Below the pieces are notes generated by a model, which had not been told where the DNA came from, ran no database searches, and saw nothing but the letters and a program-made list of their open reading frames with translations. From NCBI RefSeq assembly GCF_009184545.1, contig NZ_QJOW01000001.1:310001-374000 (forward strand): a stretch of 64,000 nucleotides of DNA, in the 5' to 3' direction. Positions 8,045 through 16,477 of this stretch are shown here, one piece after another. Within the stretch, counting starts at the first letter, position 1. Each line of letters opens with the position of its first letter. This stretch comes from Halosegnis rubeus (GTDB lineage: Archaea; Halobacteriota; Halobacteria; Halobacteriales; Haloarculaceae). The translations under genes were made by a program, and so were the position numbers.

Positions 8045-8880
8045 GTCGCGGGCTCTCTACGGTTGCCGACGTGCTCGTCTGTCTCGTGCTCGTCTCCGCG
8101 GCCGCGACGACGCTCGCGCTCCCGACTGCCCCGACGCCGTCGCCGGATGCCGACGCCGCTGTGACGGTCGTCGAGCGCACGACGACCGATATCGAGTACC
8201 GCCTCGTCGCTCCCGACGACGAGCACATTCCGGCGTCGATGCTTTGGCGTCGGACGACCGGTCGACTCTCTGAGCTTCTCGCCCGCAGCGCCGTCCGGAA
8301 CGCGACGATCGACGGCAACCAACTGACGCACGCGAGCGACGAGTTCGAGCGCCGGGTCGCCGCGGCAGTCGTGAACGCAACCGGCCCGCAGACACAGGTA
8401 GTGGCCCGCTGGCAGCCGTTTCCCGGCGCAGCTATCGGTGGGACGGCGGTGGCTGGTCCGGCCCCGCCTGCGGACGCGGCCGTCGCAACTCAGACCCGAC
8501 TCGTTACGACAGCCGGTGAGCCGCGACGACAGGCGACTCGCGCGGCCGAGGACTTCGGCTACGCCGGCGTCGCAGCCGTCGCGGCGACACGGACGACAGA
8601 ACGACTGTGGCCTGCCACGGGGATGCGGAACGCGCTCGCGGCCGACTATCCGACCGACCGACTCGCAGTCGCACGGTATGAAGCCGCCGGTCGCCACCTC
8701 GGCGTGTCAGTCGAGGATGCGCTCGCGACGCGGAACGTGACCGGCGTACACAGCCGGCTCCGCGAGACACTGCAACGACGCTACGAGCTGCGGCTCCGCG
8801 AGCGGTTCGACTCTCCCGAGGAGGCAGCGCGGGCGATACAACCCGGAGTGACGGTTGTCGTCCGGCGATGGTCGGCGTGA
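8041..8880 (+). CDS. Membrane-anchored pilin-like protein of the Tad-like locus (DUF7284-like)
   Basis: A 279-residue protein starting at a GTG that overlaps the upstream stop. It opens with MSRGLSTVADVLVCLVLVSA, again a charged tip, RG, and a hydrophobic helix to about residue 28, then a long extracytoplasmic region rich in R, A, T and V with repeated arginine-rich helices (LRETLQRRYELRLRERF near the end). The RG-LSTVADV arrangement is reminiscent of Tad minor pilins (TadE/TadF-like) but the glutamine/glutamate at mature position 5 is not evident. It ends overlapping the 986-residue gene. Structural role inferred from position. Confidence 0.75.
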   Translation: MSRGLSTVADVLVCLVLVSAAATTLALPTAPTPSPDADAAVTVVERTTTDIEYRLVAPDDEHIPASMLWRRTTGRLSELLARSAVRNATIDGNQLTHASDEFERRVAAAVVNATGPQTQVVARWQPFPGAAIGGTAVAGPAPPADAAVATQTRLVTTAGEPRRQATRAAEDFGYAGVAAVAATRTTERLWPATGMRNALAADYPTDRLAVARYEAAGRHLGVSVEDALATRNVTGVHSRLRETLQRRYELRLRERFDSPEEAARAIQPGVTVVVRRWSA

Positions 8881-11828
8881 ACGAGCGCGCCCGCGTGCCG
8901 TTCGCACTGCTCGGAGTGGTGCTTCTCGTCGGGAGCGCGAGTATCGCCGCCGGACTCGGTGGGACCTCTCCCACGCGCGAGCCGGCGACCGAGGCGGCTA
9001 TCGAGCAGGGGCGCACATCGCTCGGCGGGACCGTTCACGATGCGACCCGGACGGCGGCGAGGAATGTGGCAGCATCCCCGGTCGTCGCACCGGCGAACAC
9101 GACGCTCGGACGAGTGCTCGCGGCGACCGGCGACCCGTTCCGAGCCGCGCTCGAGCTTCGGACGTATCTCGCGGTTCGCGACCGGCTCTCGGCGACGACC
9201 GAACGCGGCGTCACCGTCGACCCGTCACTGCCGGCGCTGCGAGACTCGGCGGATATCGACGCCGCGCTCTCACGGACGACAGTCGAACCGGTCGGGGCGA
9301 ACGCGACGGCCGTCAGAACCACCGTCGCGAACGTCACGCTCACGGCGATGCGCGACGGGCGCGTCATCGACAGGTACGCGGTTTCGCCGACGATGACCGT
9401 CCAGACACCGGTGTTTGCGCTCCACGAACGAACGAGGACCTACCAGCAGCGACTCGACAGCGGCGCGACCGAGCCGGGACTGGCGCGCCGGGCGACCGCA
9501 CGCCTGTACGGGGTGGCGTGGGCACGGGGACTCACCCAGTACGGCGGCGGCCCGATCGCCAACGTCGTCTCGAACCAACACGTCGCCGTGGCGACGAACC
9601 ACGCGCTCCTCGCTCAACAGCGGGCGACGTTCGGCGCGACAGACGACACGGGTCGCCGCGCGGTCCGGGTCGCCGCCGCCCGCGCCGCGGGAACTGACCT
9701 GTTGGCCGCGACCGGGCAATCTGGTAAGCAGATTCAAGAACTTCTCGCCGGTGTCGACGCCGCGACACCGGGGTCGACCCTCGACCCGGTAGCGGCGGCA
9801 AATCCACCGATAACGCCGGAATCAGCGCTGAACGTCTCCGTCGGCGAGCAGGCGACGACGGCGTTCGACCGGTTCGTCACGACCGACCTCGACGCCGTGC
9901 TCGCTGCGCCGTACCGCGTGACGGTCGAACGCCGACGTGCCGTCACCGACAGCGCGACGACGACCGCCGGACGCGAACGGCCTACCGGGGACAACTGGAC
10001 GCTCGTCGGGACCGAACAGACCGACGAGACGACCGTGACAGACGGAGACGCGACAGTCGGCTCTCCCGTGAATCCGTGGCACACGCTCGCTACGACCGGC
10101 CGTCGGGTCGCCGAGACGACCCGGACGGAGCGCCGGTGGCGACGTAATCACACGACGCACACGACGGTCGAGACGACTACCCAGACGCGGCGCGTCTCGA
10201 TACGACTCGTCGGCCGCCACGACGGTGGAGCCGCACCGCCGGTCGGGACATCGCCCATCCACGAGCGCGGTGGCGCGATCGACGGCCCGAACCTCGCGGC
10301 CGTCGAGCGTCGAGCGAAGACACGGCTCCTCGGCGACGAGCAGGACCTCGACGCGCTGGCGGCTCGCACGACGAGCGACGGAACCACCCAGACGACGATT
10401 CGCGGCGAGCAGCCGCTCGAGCTACGAGACTGGGTGTACCGCGACCTTGTCCGACTGCGTGAACGAGTGGCGAACGTCTCGGTGGCGGTCGAACGGGGCG
10501 CAGTCGGCACGTACCAGGTGAATCCGAGCGACGAACTCGCAGGGGCCCTCCGAGCGCGACGCGCACGACTCGTCGACCGTCCCGACGAGTACGACGGCGT
10601 CGCGGACCGGGCACGGGTCGCTGCACGCGGTGCGTATCTCGATGCGGTTATCACGGAACTAGAACGCCGAGCCGACGACCGCGACGGCGTGAAAGAGCGG
10701 CTTGCCGGCCTGCTCGCAGCGCGCGGGCTGAGTCTCGGCCGCCTGCGCTCGATTATGGCCGCACGCTCGCAGGTCACGACGCCGACGAGCCATTCGATTT
10801 CGGGCGTCGGTGGCTCCTACTCGCTCGACGTAGAGGGAGTCCCGGCGTATCTCACGCTCGCGTCGGTGAATCGGACGCAGACCGACTCGCTGCGCGAGGG
10901 AAGCGTCCGTCCGCTCGCCGCACGCAACACGAACATATTCACCGTGCCGTACGGCGACGCTGCCGACGGAATCGTCGGAAAACTGTTCGGCGGCGACCGA
11001 GTCAGGCTTCGGTCTGCGGCGCGCGCGCTCGCGGCCGGTGAGGAACTCGCGACCCACGAAACGCTCGAAGCCGATGTCGAGACCGCTGTGAGCAGACGCC
11101 GGCGCGGGATGCGTCGCGTCCTCCGGCGGGCCGGCGTGGGTGACTCCCGCAGCGACCGTCGCCGAATCGTCGCGGCCGGGCTCGGGGCGTGGGAGACGGT
11201 CGCCGAGCGTGCCATCGCTGTCACCGAGAATCGTGGACCCGACGCCGTCGCCGCCGTGGCGCTCCGACGCTCGCCCGGTTCGTTCGACGGGCCGGCCGAC
11301 CGCGACGACCTCCGACGGTCGCTCCGTGCTGTGGCGACCGATGGGCGCGGCGTGCCCGAGTCATCCGTGACGCCACACGTCGAACGCGCACGCCAGATGG
11401 TCGGGAAACTGGTGAAACAGAGCGTCGGTCGTGCGGCCAACCAGACGACGACCGCTGTCCGTGAGCGACTCGAGTCGAAAACGGGTAAGCTGGCCGCTGT
11501 TCCGAGCGGAATCCCCGTTACTCCAGTTCCGTCACAGTGGTACGCAACGGCCAATATCTGGGATATCGAGGCGCGCGGTGGTTACGATCGCTTCGCCGTC
11601 AGCGTCCGTAACGGCGGGCCGGGACGGCGACTTACCTACGTCAGGGACGGTAGCACCGTCGTCATCGACTGGAACGGCGACGGTGAGCTAGAACGCGCGG
11701 GGACCGCGACCGCAGTCACGTTCGCATACCGAACGGCCGTCGTGGTCGTCGTTCCGCCCGGTGGACAGGGCGTCGGGGACGTAGACGGTAACGCCGACGA
11801 ACGCTCTGCGGGGTGGGGGGAGCGATAG
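8868..11828 (+). CDS. Very large membrane-anchored extracellular protein of the Tad-like locus (DUF7286-like)
   Basis: A 986-residue protein, by far the largest of the cluster. It has one N-terminal hydrophobic segment (FALLGVVLLVGSASIAAGLG, residues about 12-31), then an enormous outward-facing region built from alternating helical and beta segments with many R, T and A residues, few cysteines and many NxT/S sites (for example NTT, NVT, NAT) that could be N-glycosylated in haloarchaea. The last 50 residues are hydrophobic/acidic (TAVVVVVPPGGQGVGDVDG). Start is ATG 8868 or GTG 8877; the latter makes a GTGA overlap. No enzymatic motif was found. It might be a filament-tip, adhesin or scaffold protein; function is unknown. 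Confidence 0.78.
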   Translation: MVGVNERARVPFALLGVVLLVGSASIAAGLGGTSPTREPATEAAIEQGRTSLGGTVHDATRTAARNVAASPVVAPANTTLGRVLAATGDPFRAALELRTYLAVRDRLSATTERGVTVDPSLPALRDSADIDAALSRTTVEPVGANATAVRTTVANVTLTAMRDGRVIDRYAVSPTMTVQTPVFALHERTRTYQQRLDSGATEPGLARRATARLYGVAWARGLTQYGGGPIANVVSNQHVAVATNHALLAQQRATFGATDDTGRRAVRVAAARAAGTDLLAATGQSGKQIQELLAGVDAATPGSTLDPVAAANPPITPESALNVSVGEQATTAFDRFVTTDLDAVLAAPYRVTVERRRAVTDSATTTAGRERPTGDNWTLVGTEQTDETTVTDGDATVGSPVNPWHTLATTGRRVAETTRTERRWRRNHTTHTTVETTTQTRRVSIRLVGRHDGGAAPPVGTSPIHERGGAIDGPNLAAVERRAKTRLLGDEQDLDALAARTTSDGTTQTTIRGEQPLELRDWVYRDLVRLRERVANVSVAVERGAVGTYQVNPSDELAGALRARRARLVDRPDEYDGVADRARVAARGAYLDAVITELERRADDRDGVKERLAGLLAARGLSLGRLRSIMAARSQVTTPTSHSISGVGGSYSLDVEGVPAYLTLASVNRTQTDSLREGSVRPLAARNTNIFTVPYGDAADGIVGKLFGGDRVRLRSAARALAAGEELATHETLEADVETAVSRRRRGMRRVLRRAGVGDSRSDRRRIVAAGLGAWETVAERAIAVTENRGPDAVAAVALRRSPGSFDGPADRDDLRRSLRAVATDGRGVPESSVTPHVERARQMVGKLVKQSVGRAANQTTTAVRERLESKTGKLAAVPSGIPVTPVPSQWYATANIWDIEARGGYDRFAVSVRNGGPGRRLTYVRDGSTVVIDWNGDGELERAGTATAVTFAYRTAVVVVVPPGGQGVGDVDGNADERSAGWGER

Positions 11829-11858
11829 CGTCAAATCCGTCGGCTGGCTAGTCGGCGT

Positions 11859-12062
11859 GTGCTCGACGAGACTGCCGATTGGTATCTACTCGCCGGCGTG
11901 GTGTGTGCGCTGCTTTCGCTGCTGCTCATCCCAATCGCCGGACTGGGAGCCGTCTACTGTGGTTATCGGATTCACGGCGACCGCCACCCGGTGTACAGCT
12001 ACGCGCTCGCCGGCGTCGGCGCGTTCTCGCTCGCCGGCTGGGCCGCGTACCTGCTGTCGTGA
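11859..12062 (+). CDS. Small two-helix membrane protein ending the Tad-like locus
   Basis: A 67-residue protein with two hydrophobic segments (LLAGVVCALLSLLLIPIAGLGAV and YALAGVGAFSLAGWAAYLLS) separated by a short charged loop, YRIHGDRHPV. Start is GTG 11859, about 30 bases after the preceding stop. It is the last gene on the strand before a gap with its own promoter-like sequence for the next gene, so it may belong to the secretion operon, though membership is inferred only from spacing. No known catalytic motif. Confidence 0.65.
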   Translation: MLDETADWYLLAGVVCALLSLLLIPIAGLGAVYCGYRIHGDRHPVYSYALAGVGAFSLAGWAAYLLS

Positions 12063-12104
12063 CGGAACTCGAAGGCATTTAGCCGTCGGTCGCGAAGCCG
12101 GGGT

Positions 12105-12530
12105 ATGCTTCACGACCTCGTCGCCAACCCGGGCGACCACTCCGGACCGGAACTGTACGACGCGATGGTAGCCGAACTCGCTGCCGGCGTCGAATCGGTC
12201 GGCGTCGACGCCATCGCCGCTGAGACCGACGTGCCGGAAGCTACGCTCCGTGACCTCGTTGCTGGCGACCAACCCGAACTCACCGTCGAGGAAGCGGCAG
12301 CTATCCTTGCCGTCGTCGAGGACGACCACGCCGGCGACATCGTCGCGCTCTCGCGGGACGCCATCATGATGGGGATGTCACAGGCCGTCCTCGACGTGGA
12401 GGCGCTGGCGGCCAACGCCGGCGGCGAACTCGAACCGCGCGAGGTGCAGTCGAAAATCGAGGGTCGGTTCCCGATGACTCTCCGGGAGTTCGCACTGCTA
12501 CACGCGACAATTCAGGCCCAGACGGTCTGA
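12105..12530 (+). CDS. DUF5791-like helical protein
   Basis: A 141-residue soluble protein, all helical in appearance. Residues 1-60 include GVDAIAAETDVPEATLRDLV, which reads like a small helix-turn-helix (XRE-like) segment, then ELTVEEAAAILAVVEDDHAG. The C-terminal half holds RDAIMMGMSQAVLDVEALA and ends in FPMTLREFALLHATIQAQTV. It is a haloarchaea-specific family of unknown function (DUF5791 by recollection). The gene stands alone, with about 40 bases upstream containing GGCATTTAG, a weak TATA-like box. DNA binding is possible but unproven. Confidence 0.75.
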   Translation: MLHDLVANPGDHSGPELYDAMVAELAAGVESVGVDAIAAETDVPEATLRDLVAGDQPELTVEEAAAILAVVEDDHAGDIVALSRDAIMMGMSQAVLDVEALAANAGGELEPREVQSKIEGRFPMTLREFALLHATIQAQTV

Positions 12531-12574
12531 GACTCTATTTTTGTGGTTCGTTCCTCTCGACGACGAGCGACGGC

Positions 12575-12799
12575 TCAACCGGCGACCTCGGCCACCTGCA
12601 CCAGTGTCCCCGGCACGATGTGCAGGAAAAGCCCCACGACTACGAGCACGACCGGAACGAGAATCGTCACGTCGGTGAAGGCGAACAGCCCGATTCCCGC
12701 GAGGACCGCGAGCAGGCCGAGGAGCCGGAACAGTCACGTGATTGCGCCCTCTAACCCGGCGTCAGCGGCGAGATCCATCACGTCCAGTAGCTCGTCCAT
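12575..12799 (-). pseudogene. Small two-helix membrane protein gene broken by an in-frame TGA
   Basis: From ATG 12799 the minus strand is open for 21 codons (MDELLDVMDLAADAGLEGAI), hits TGA at 12736-12734, and then continues in the same frame for 52 codons with LFRLLGLLAVLAGIGLFAF and a second hydrophobic helix (VTILVPVVLVVVGLFLHIVP) to a TGA at 12575. The two halves join smoothly as one 74-residue acidic-head, two-helix protein if the internal TGA replaces a CGA arginine (AITR LFRLL). Either the gene has been inactivated recently, or this is a sequence error, or the codon is read through. No function is known. Confidence 0.6.
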
Positions 12800-12896
12800 A
12801 CGCCACGTCCTGCGCGCCGGTGAAAAAAAGAACCACGACTCGGGACGTGGGCCGGCGACGAATCGGCTAAGGGCCGCCCGCTCGAACACGTGGCAA

Positions 12897-13778
12897 ATGA
12901 GAGTCGCAATCTTGGGCTGTGGCTACGTCGGCTTAGAACTGGCTCGCCAACTCACGCCCGACCACGAGGTCATCGGCGTCCGGCGGTCGACGCTCGATGC
13001 GGTGCGCGAGACCGGCGCACGGGCCGTCGAAGCCGACGTGACCGACGCCGACGCACTCGCAGAGCTACCGGACGTGGACGCGCTCGTCTTCGCCGCCTCC
13101 TCCGGCGGGCGGGGAGCCGAGGCCGCCCGCGAGGTGTACGTCGAAGGGTTAGAGACCGCTATCGACGCCTTCGCCGACCGCGAATCGCCCCCCGACCAGC
13201 TCGTCTACACCTCCTCGACGGGCGTGTACGGCGACCACGACGGCGACTGGGTGGACGAATCCACGCCAATCGAGCCGACGACCGAAAAGACGGCCGTGCT
13301 CGCGGAAGCCGAACGCATCGCGACCGAGTACGCCGCCGAGCGCGGTATCGACGGAACCGTAGCCAGATTCGCCGGACTGTACGGCCCGGACCGCTACCGC
13401 CTCGACCGCTATCTGGAGGGGCCGGTGACAGCCGGCTATCTGAATATGGTTCACCGCGACGACGCAGCCGGTGCGGTCGCGCATCTGCTCGCCGGCGTCG
13501 AACCGTCGGTCGTCAACGTCGTCGACGACGAACCGGCCTCGAAACACGCGTTCGCCGACTGGCTCGCCGACGCGTGTGACGTATCGCGCCCCGAGAAACG
13601 GACGAAACAGGAGCGACTCGACGCGGGCGACCTCTCGGAGCCGGCCCAACGCCGGATTCTCACGAGTAAGCGCGTCAGCAACGACCTGCTCCACGAAGTG
13701 GGGTACGAACTGACGTATCCGACGTATCGGGAGGGGTACGCCACAGCGGTAGAGGCGTACCGGCAGGAATCGACGTAG
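12897..13778 (+). CDS. NAD(P)-dependent epimerase/dehydratase-like SDR protein
   Basis: A 293-residue Rossmann-fold protein. The nucleotide-binding motif GCGYVGLELA is at residues 7-16, the acidic residue after beta-2 is replaced by GVRRS, which suits NADP, and the active-site region YTSSTGVYGDHDG (about residues 103-115) has the S and the YxxxK-like tyrosine context of extended or atypical SDRs; TEKTAVLAEAERI follows. The pattern is that of YeeZ-like/SDR a5 proteins acting on nucleotide sugars or unknown substrates. The ATG at 12897 is used since it opens the Rossmann strand MRVAILGCG. Substrate not predictable. Confidence 0.82.
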   Translation: MRVAILGCGYVGLELARQLTPDHEVIGVRRSTLDAVRETGARAVEADVTDADALAELPDVDALVFAASSGGRGAEAAREVYVEGLETAIDAFADRESPPDQLVYTSSTGVYGDHDGDWVDESTPIEPTTEKTAVLAEAERIATEYAAERGIDGTVARFAGLYGPDRYRLDRYLEGPVTAGYLNMVHRDDAAGAVAHLLAGVEPSVVNVVDDEPASKHAFADWLADACDVSRPEKRTKQERLDAGDLSEPAQRRILTSKRVSNDLLHEVGYELTYPTYREGYATAVEAYRQEST

Positions 13779-13839
13779 TCGCTATCGGCCCTCCTTTCTG
13801 TAACAAGTGCAGCGTCGACAAAATTGTCATGAGTGGCCC

Positions 13840-14001
13840 GCTTCAATCCCACAAGGGTTCGTCTGTACCCGCCCCTTCGCCGTCGTCGATCGGCGCGCCT
13901 TCGAGGCTTCAATCCCACAAGGGTTCGTCTGTACCCCGTCAGAAAGTCAGCGCCATAGTCACTCATGTTAGCTTCAATCCCACAAGGGTTCGTCTGTACC
14001 C
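13840..14001 (+). CRISPR. Three-repeat CRISPR array without cas genes
   Basis: Three identical 30-base repeats start at 13840, 13906 and 13971 (first bases GCTTCAATCCCACAAGGGTT, last bases CGTCTGTACC), each followed by C. Spacers are 36 bases (13870-13905) and 35 bases (13936-13970) and are unlike each other. On the opposite strand the repeat begins GGTACAGACGAACCC and ends GGGATTGAAGC, the haloarchaeal type I-B class of repeat (canonical forms begin GTTACAGACG or GTTTCAGACG). The array is probably read on the minus strand, in the repeat orientation ending in GAAGC. No cas gene is in the window. The 190 bases after it up to the next gene show nothing else clear. Confidence 0.88.
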
Positions 14002-14193
14002 GTGCCCAATTCGTGGCACTCACGCCGCTGTACTGGTGTTCGGGACTTAGTGTTTCCGTCGACCCTCAATACCCCCAGAATCCCCGATGTCGATGAAATC
14101 TGCCGTCGACCGACCATCGAACGAGCCTCAGTTCGAACGGCCGAACGGTTGCGAGAGCGGAACCGTTAGCCTCCGTCGTCTCGAACGCGGGGT

Positions 14194-15264
14194 ATGAACC
14201 GCGACGCGTCGTGGGCATACCGCAACGAGTTCCACGAGTCATTCGCCCGCACCTACTTCCGCCGGTTCGGTGACGGGCTCGTCTCGTCGGTCGGCGTCGG
14301 TACCTACCTCGGCGACGCGACTGACGAGCGCGACGACGCCTACTACACCGCCATCCGCGAGGCGCTGGCGACGGGTGTCAACGTCATCGACACGGCCATC
14401 AACTACCGCCACCAGCGCTCCGAGCGCGTCGTCAGCCGCGCCGTCGCCGACAGCGACGTAGCCCGCGAGGCGATACTGCTGGCGACGAAGGGGGGATTCG
14501 TCCCGTTCGACGGCGAGCATCCGGACGACCCCGGCGCGTACGTCCGCGAAGAGTTTCCGGACTACGAGTTCGTCCGAGGAAACTGCCTCGACCCCGGCTT
14601 CGTGGGAGAGTCGCTCGACCGCTCGCTCGAGAACCTCGGCGTCGACTCCGTCGATCTCTACTACCTTCACAATCCCGAGGTGCAGTTGGAGGAACACGAC
14701 TCCGAGACGGTGTACGACATGATCGAAGCGGCGTTCACCCGACTCGAAGAGCGGGCCGCTGCGGGCGATATCGACCACTACGGCGTGGCGACGTGGGAGG
14801 GACTGCGCGTCCCCGCGCCCCACGAGTCGTATCTCTCGCTGCCGGAGATCGTCCGTAGAGCGCGGGCGGCATCGAACGCGGCGGGGACGACCTCGACGCA
14901 TCTCCGAGCGCTTCAGCTCCCGTTCAACGCCCGGATGGCCGACGCGTTCACCGTCGAGAGCCACGCCGGCCCGGAGGGCCAACAGAGCGCCCTCTGGTTC
15001 GCTCACGAGGCCGGCCTGGACGTGTTCGCGAGCGCCCCGCTTTTGCAGGGTGAACTCGCGACCGAGGGTGGACTGCCGGACGGGGTGGCCGAACGGCTCG
15101 ACGGCGAGACGACCGCCCAGAAGGCAATCAACTTCGCTCGGTCTGCCCCTGGCGTGACGAGCGCACTCGTCGGGATGGGAACCGTCGAACACGTCGCGGA
15201 GAACGTCGCAGCCGGGGAGTACTCCCCGCTCGGTGCGGACGGTTTCGACGCCGTCTTCGAGTAG
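14194..15264 (+). CDS. Aldo/keto reductase
   Basis: A 356-residue NADPH-type oxidoreductase of the AKR fold. The early motif GVGTYLGDATDE is followed by NVIDTAINYRHQRSE (the D and Y of the catalytic tetrad, about residues 68-77), LLATKGGFVPF with the catalytic lysine, and VDLYYLHNPEVQL with the active-site histidine near 153. GVATWEGLRVP and SAPLLQGELA are the cofactor-side strands. Family members reduce aldehydes and ketones; this subfamily is common in haloarchaea and has no known substrate. The gene ends exactly where the convergent transporter gene ends, with no base between. Confidence 0.87.
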   Translation: MNRDASWAYRNEFHESFARTYFRRFGDGLVSSVGVGTYLGDATDERDDAYYTAIREALATGVNVIDTAINYRHQRSERVVSRAVADSDVAREAILLATKGGFVPFDGEHPDDPGAYVREEFPDYEFVRGNCLDPGFVGESLDRSLENLGVDSVDLYYLHNPEVQLEEHDSETVYDMIEAAFTRLEERAAAGDIDHYGVATWEGLRVPAPHESYLSLPEIVRRARAASNAAGTTSTHLRALQLPFNARMADAFTVESHAGPEGQQSALWFAHEAGLDVFASAPLLQGELATEGGLPDGVAERLDGETTAQKAINFARSAPGVTSALVGMGTVEHVAENVAAGEYSPLGADGFDAVFE

Positions 15265-16167
15265 TCAGCGGAGACGGGCGAGTTCGTCGGCGACGATCTG
15301 TCGCTCTAACAGACAGACGCCCGCGAGCACGACGAAGAAGCCGACGACGGTGGCGAGGTTGATCGGTTGTTGGAGCACGACCAGCCCGACCAGCGCGGCG
15401 ACGATGGGGACGACGTAGCCGACGAGGTTCGTCCGTACCGGGCCGATAGCGCCGAGCAGGTGGTAGTAGATGGGGTAAGCGAACGCGGTGGAGGGAATCG
15501 CGACCAGTAAGACGGCGAAGGCGACGCCACGGGAACCGCCCGTCACGACGACTTCCCCCACAGCGAGGCTGCTCGCGTGGAGGATAACGGCTCCGAGCGC
15601 CATCGACCACGCGGCCATCGGGAGACTCGGGAGCGGCGGCTCGATGCGTCGGAGGAGGACGCTGCCGACGGCAATCCCCGCCGCCGCGCCGAGCACGTAC
15701 AGCTTGGCGACCGTCGAGCCGGCGGTGAGGGTCTCCGGCGTCGGCTGAACGATGACGACGACGCCGGCGAGACCGATGAGCACGCCGGCCGCGTCGCGGG
15801 CATCGAGTCGCTCACCGAGGATGCTGATGGCGAAGACGGGCGCGAGAATCGGATTGAGCGCGTACATCACCGAGGCGGTCGCGGGCGTAATCGACTGCTG
15901 GCCCAGAAATAGCAGGCCGTTGTTAGCGGCGATGAGCGCGACACCGGCGACCCCGACGGCGAGGAAGTCACGCGGGTCGGTCGGATACCAGGCGTCATAC
16001 CGGAGGGCGGCAAATACGAGCAGCAGCGGCGCGGCGATGTCGAAGCGAAGCCCGGCAAAAAACAGCGGCGGGAGCGCGTCGAGTCCGGTCTTGATACCGA
16101 TGAAGGAGAGACCGAACAGCACCGCGAGCGTGAGAAACAAGCCGGCGTTCCGGTAGCGACCGGTCAC
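15265..16167 (-). CDS. DMT-superfamily transporter with two EamA domains
   Basis: A 300-residue protein with ten hydrophobic helices arranged as two EamA repeats: the first starts at FLTLAVLFGLSFIGIKTGLD with the typical small-residue pair, the second at LYVLGAAAGIAVGSVLLRRI. MYALNPILAPVFA (about residue 95) and GYVVPIVAALVGLVVL (about 255) are the signature P-containing helices at the ends of each repeat. Members export amino acids or other metabolites across the cytoplasmic membrane. Start is GTG 16167. It is convergent with the aldo/keto reductase gene. Substrate unknown. Confidence 0.87.
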   Translation of the reverse strand: MTGRYRNAGLFLTLAVLFGLSFIGIKTGLDALPPLFFAGLRFDIAAPLLLVFAALRYDAWYPTDPRDFLAVGVAGVALIAANNGLLFLGQQSITPATASVMYALNPILAPVFAISILGERLDARDAAGVLIGLAGVVVIVQPTPETLTAGSTVAKLYVLGAAAGIAVGSVLLRRIEPPLPSLPMAAWSMALGAVILHASSLAVGEVVVTGGSRGVAFAVLLVAIPSTAFAYPIYYHLLGAIGPVRTNLVGYVVPIVAALVGLVVLQQPINLATVVGFFVVLAGVCLLERQIVADELARLR

Positions 16168-16251
16168 GCACGGTCACCGGCCGGGGAGCAAACTGTCAGC
16201 AGTTGCATACCCGTACAACGTCCACAGATGCGAAAGGCCGTTCGGTCCCGG

Positions 16252-16419
16252 TTACAGCTCCTTGTACTCGCGGTCGCAGTCCGGACACGAGCGAATCTTC
16301 CCGACGCCGTCGTCGGTGTCGCGCGTCGCGAGCGATTCCCCACAGTGGGCACAGGTCAGCCGCTCGTAGGTGTCCTTCTCGATGTCCCCGGCGCGTAGTC
16401 CCTGTCGAACGGTATCCAT
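16252..16419 (-). CDS. HVO_0758-like small zinc-finger protein
   Basis: A 55-residue protein with two CxxC knuckles: CAHC at residues 23-26 and CPDC at 45-48, followed by DREYKEL. The preceding MDTVRQGLRAGDIEKDTYER matches the N-terminus I recall for the HVO_0758 family of haloarchaeal zinc micro-proteins. Such proteins bind one zinc ion and are thought to act in protein-protein or nucleic-acid contacts. The gene lies between two transporter genes in divergent position to the MFS gene. Confidence 0.8.
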   Translation of the reverse strand: MDTVRQGLRAGDIEKDTYERLTCAHCGESLATRDTDDGVGKIRSCPDCDREYKEL

Positions 16420-16477
16420 ACACGGCGTTCGGGACGAGGGGTCAAAACCGCTGGGTCGGCTTCGACAGCCTCTAACG

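Noticed and set aside
14118-14150. GTTCGAACGGCCGAACGG upstream of the aldo/keto reductase gene as a further CRISPR repeat or tRNA arm
   Set aside because: It does not match the CRISPR repeat, and the surrounding bases do not fold into a tRNA.
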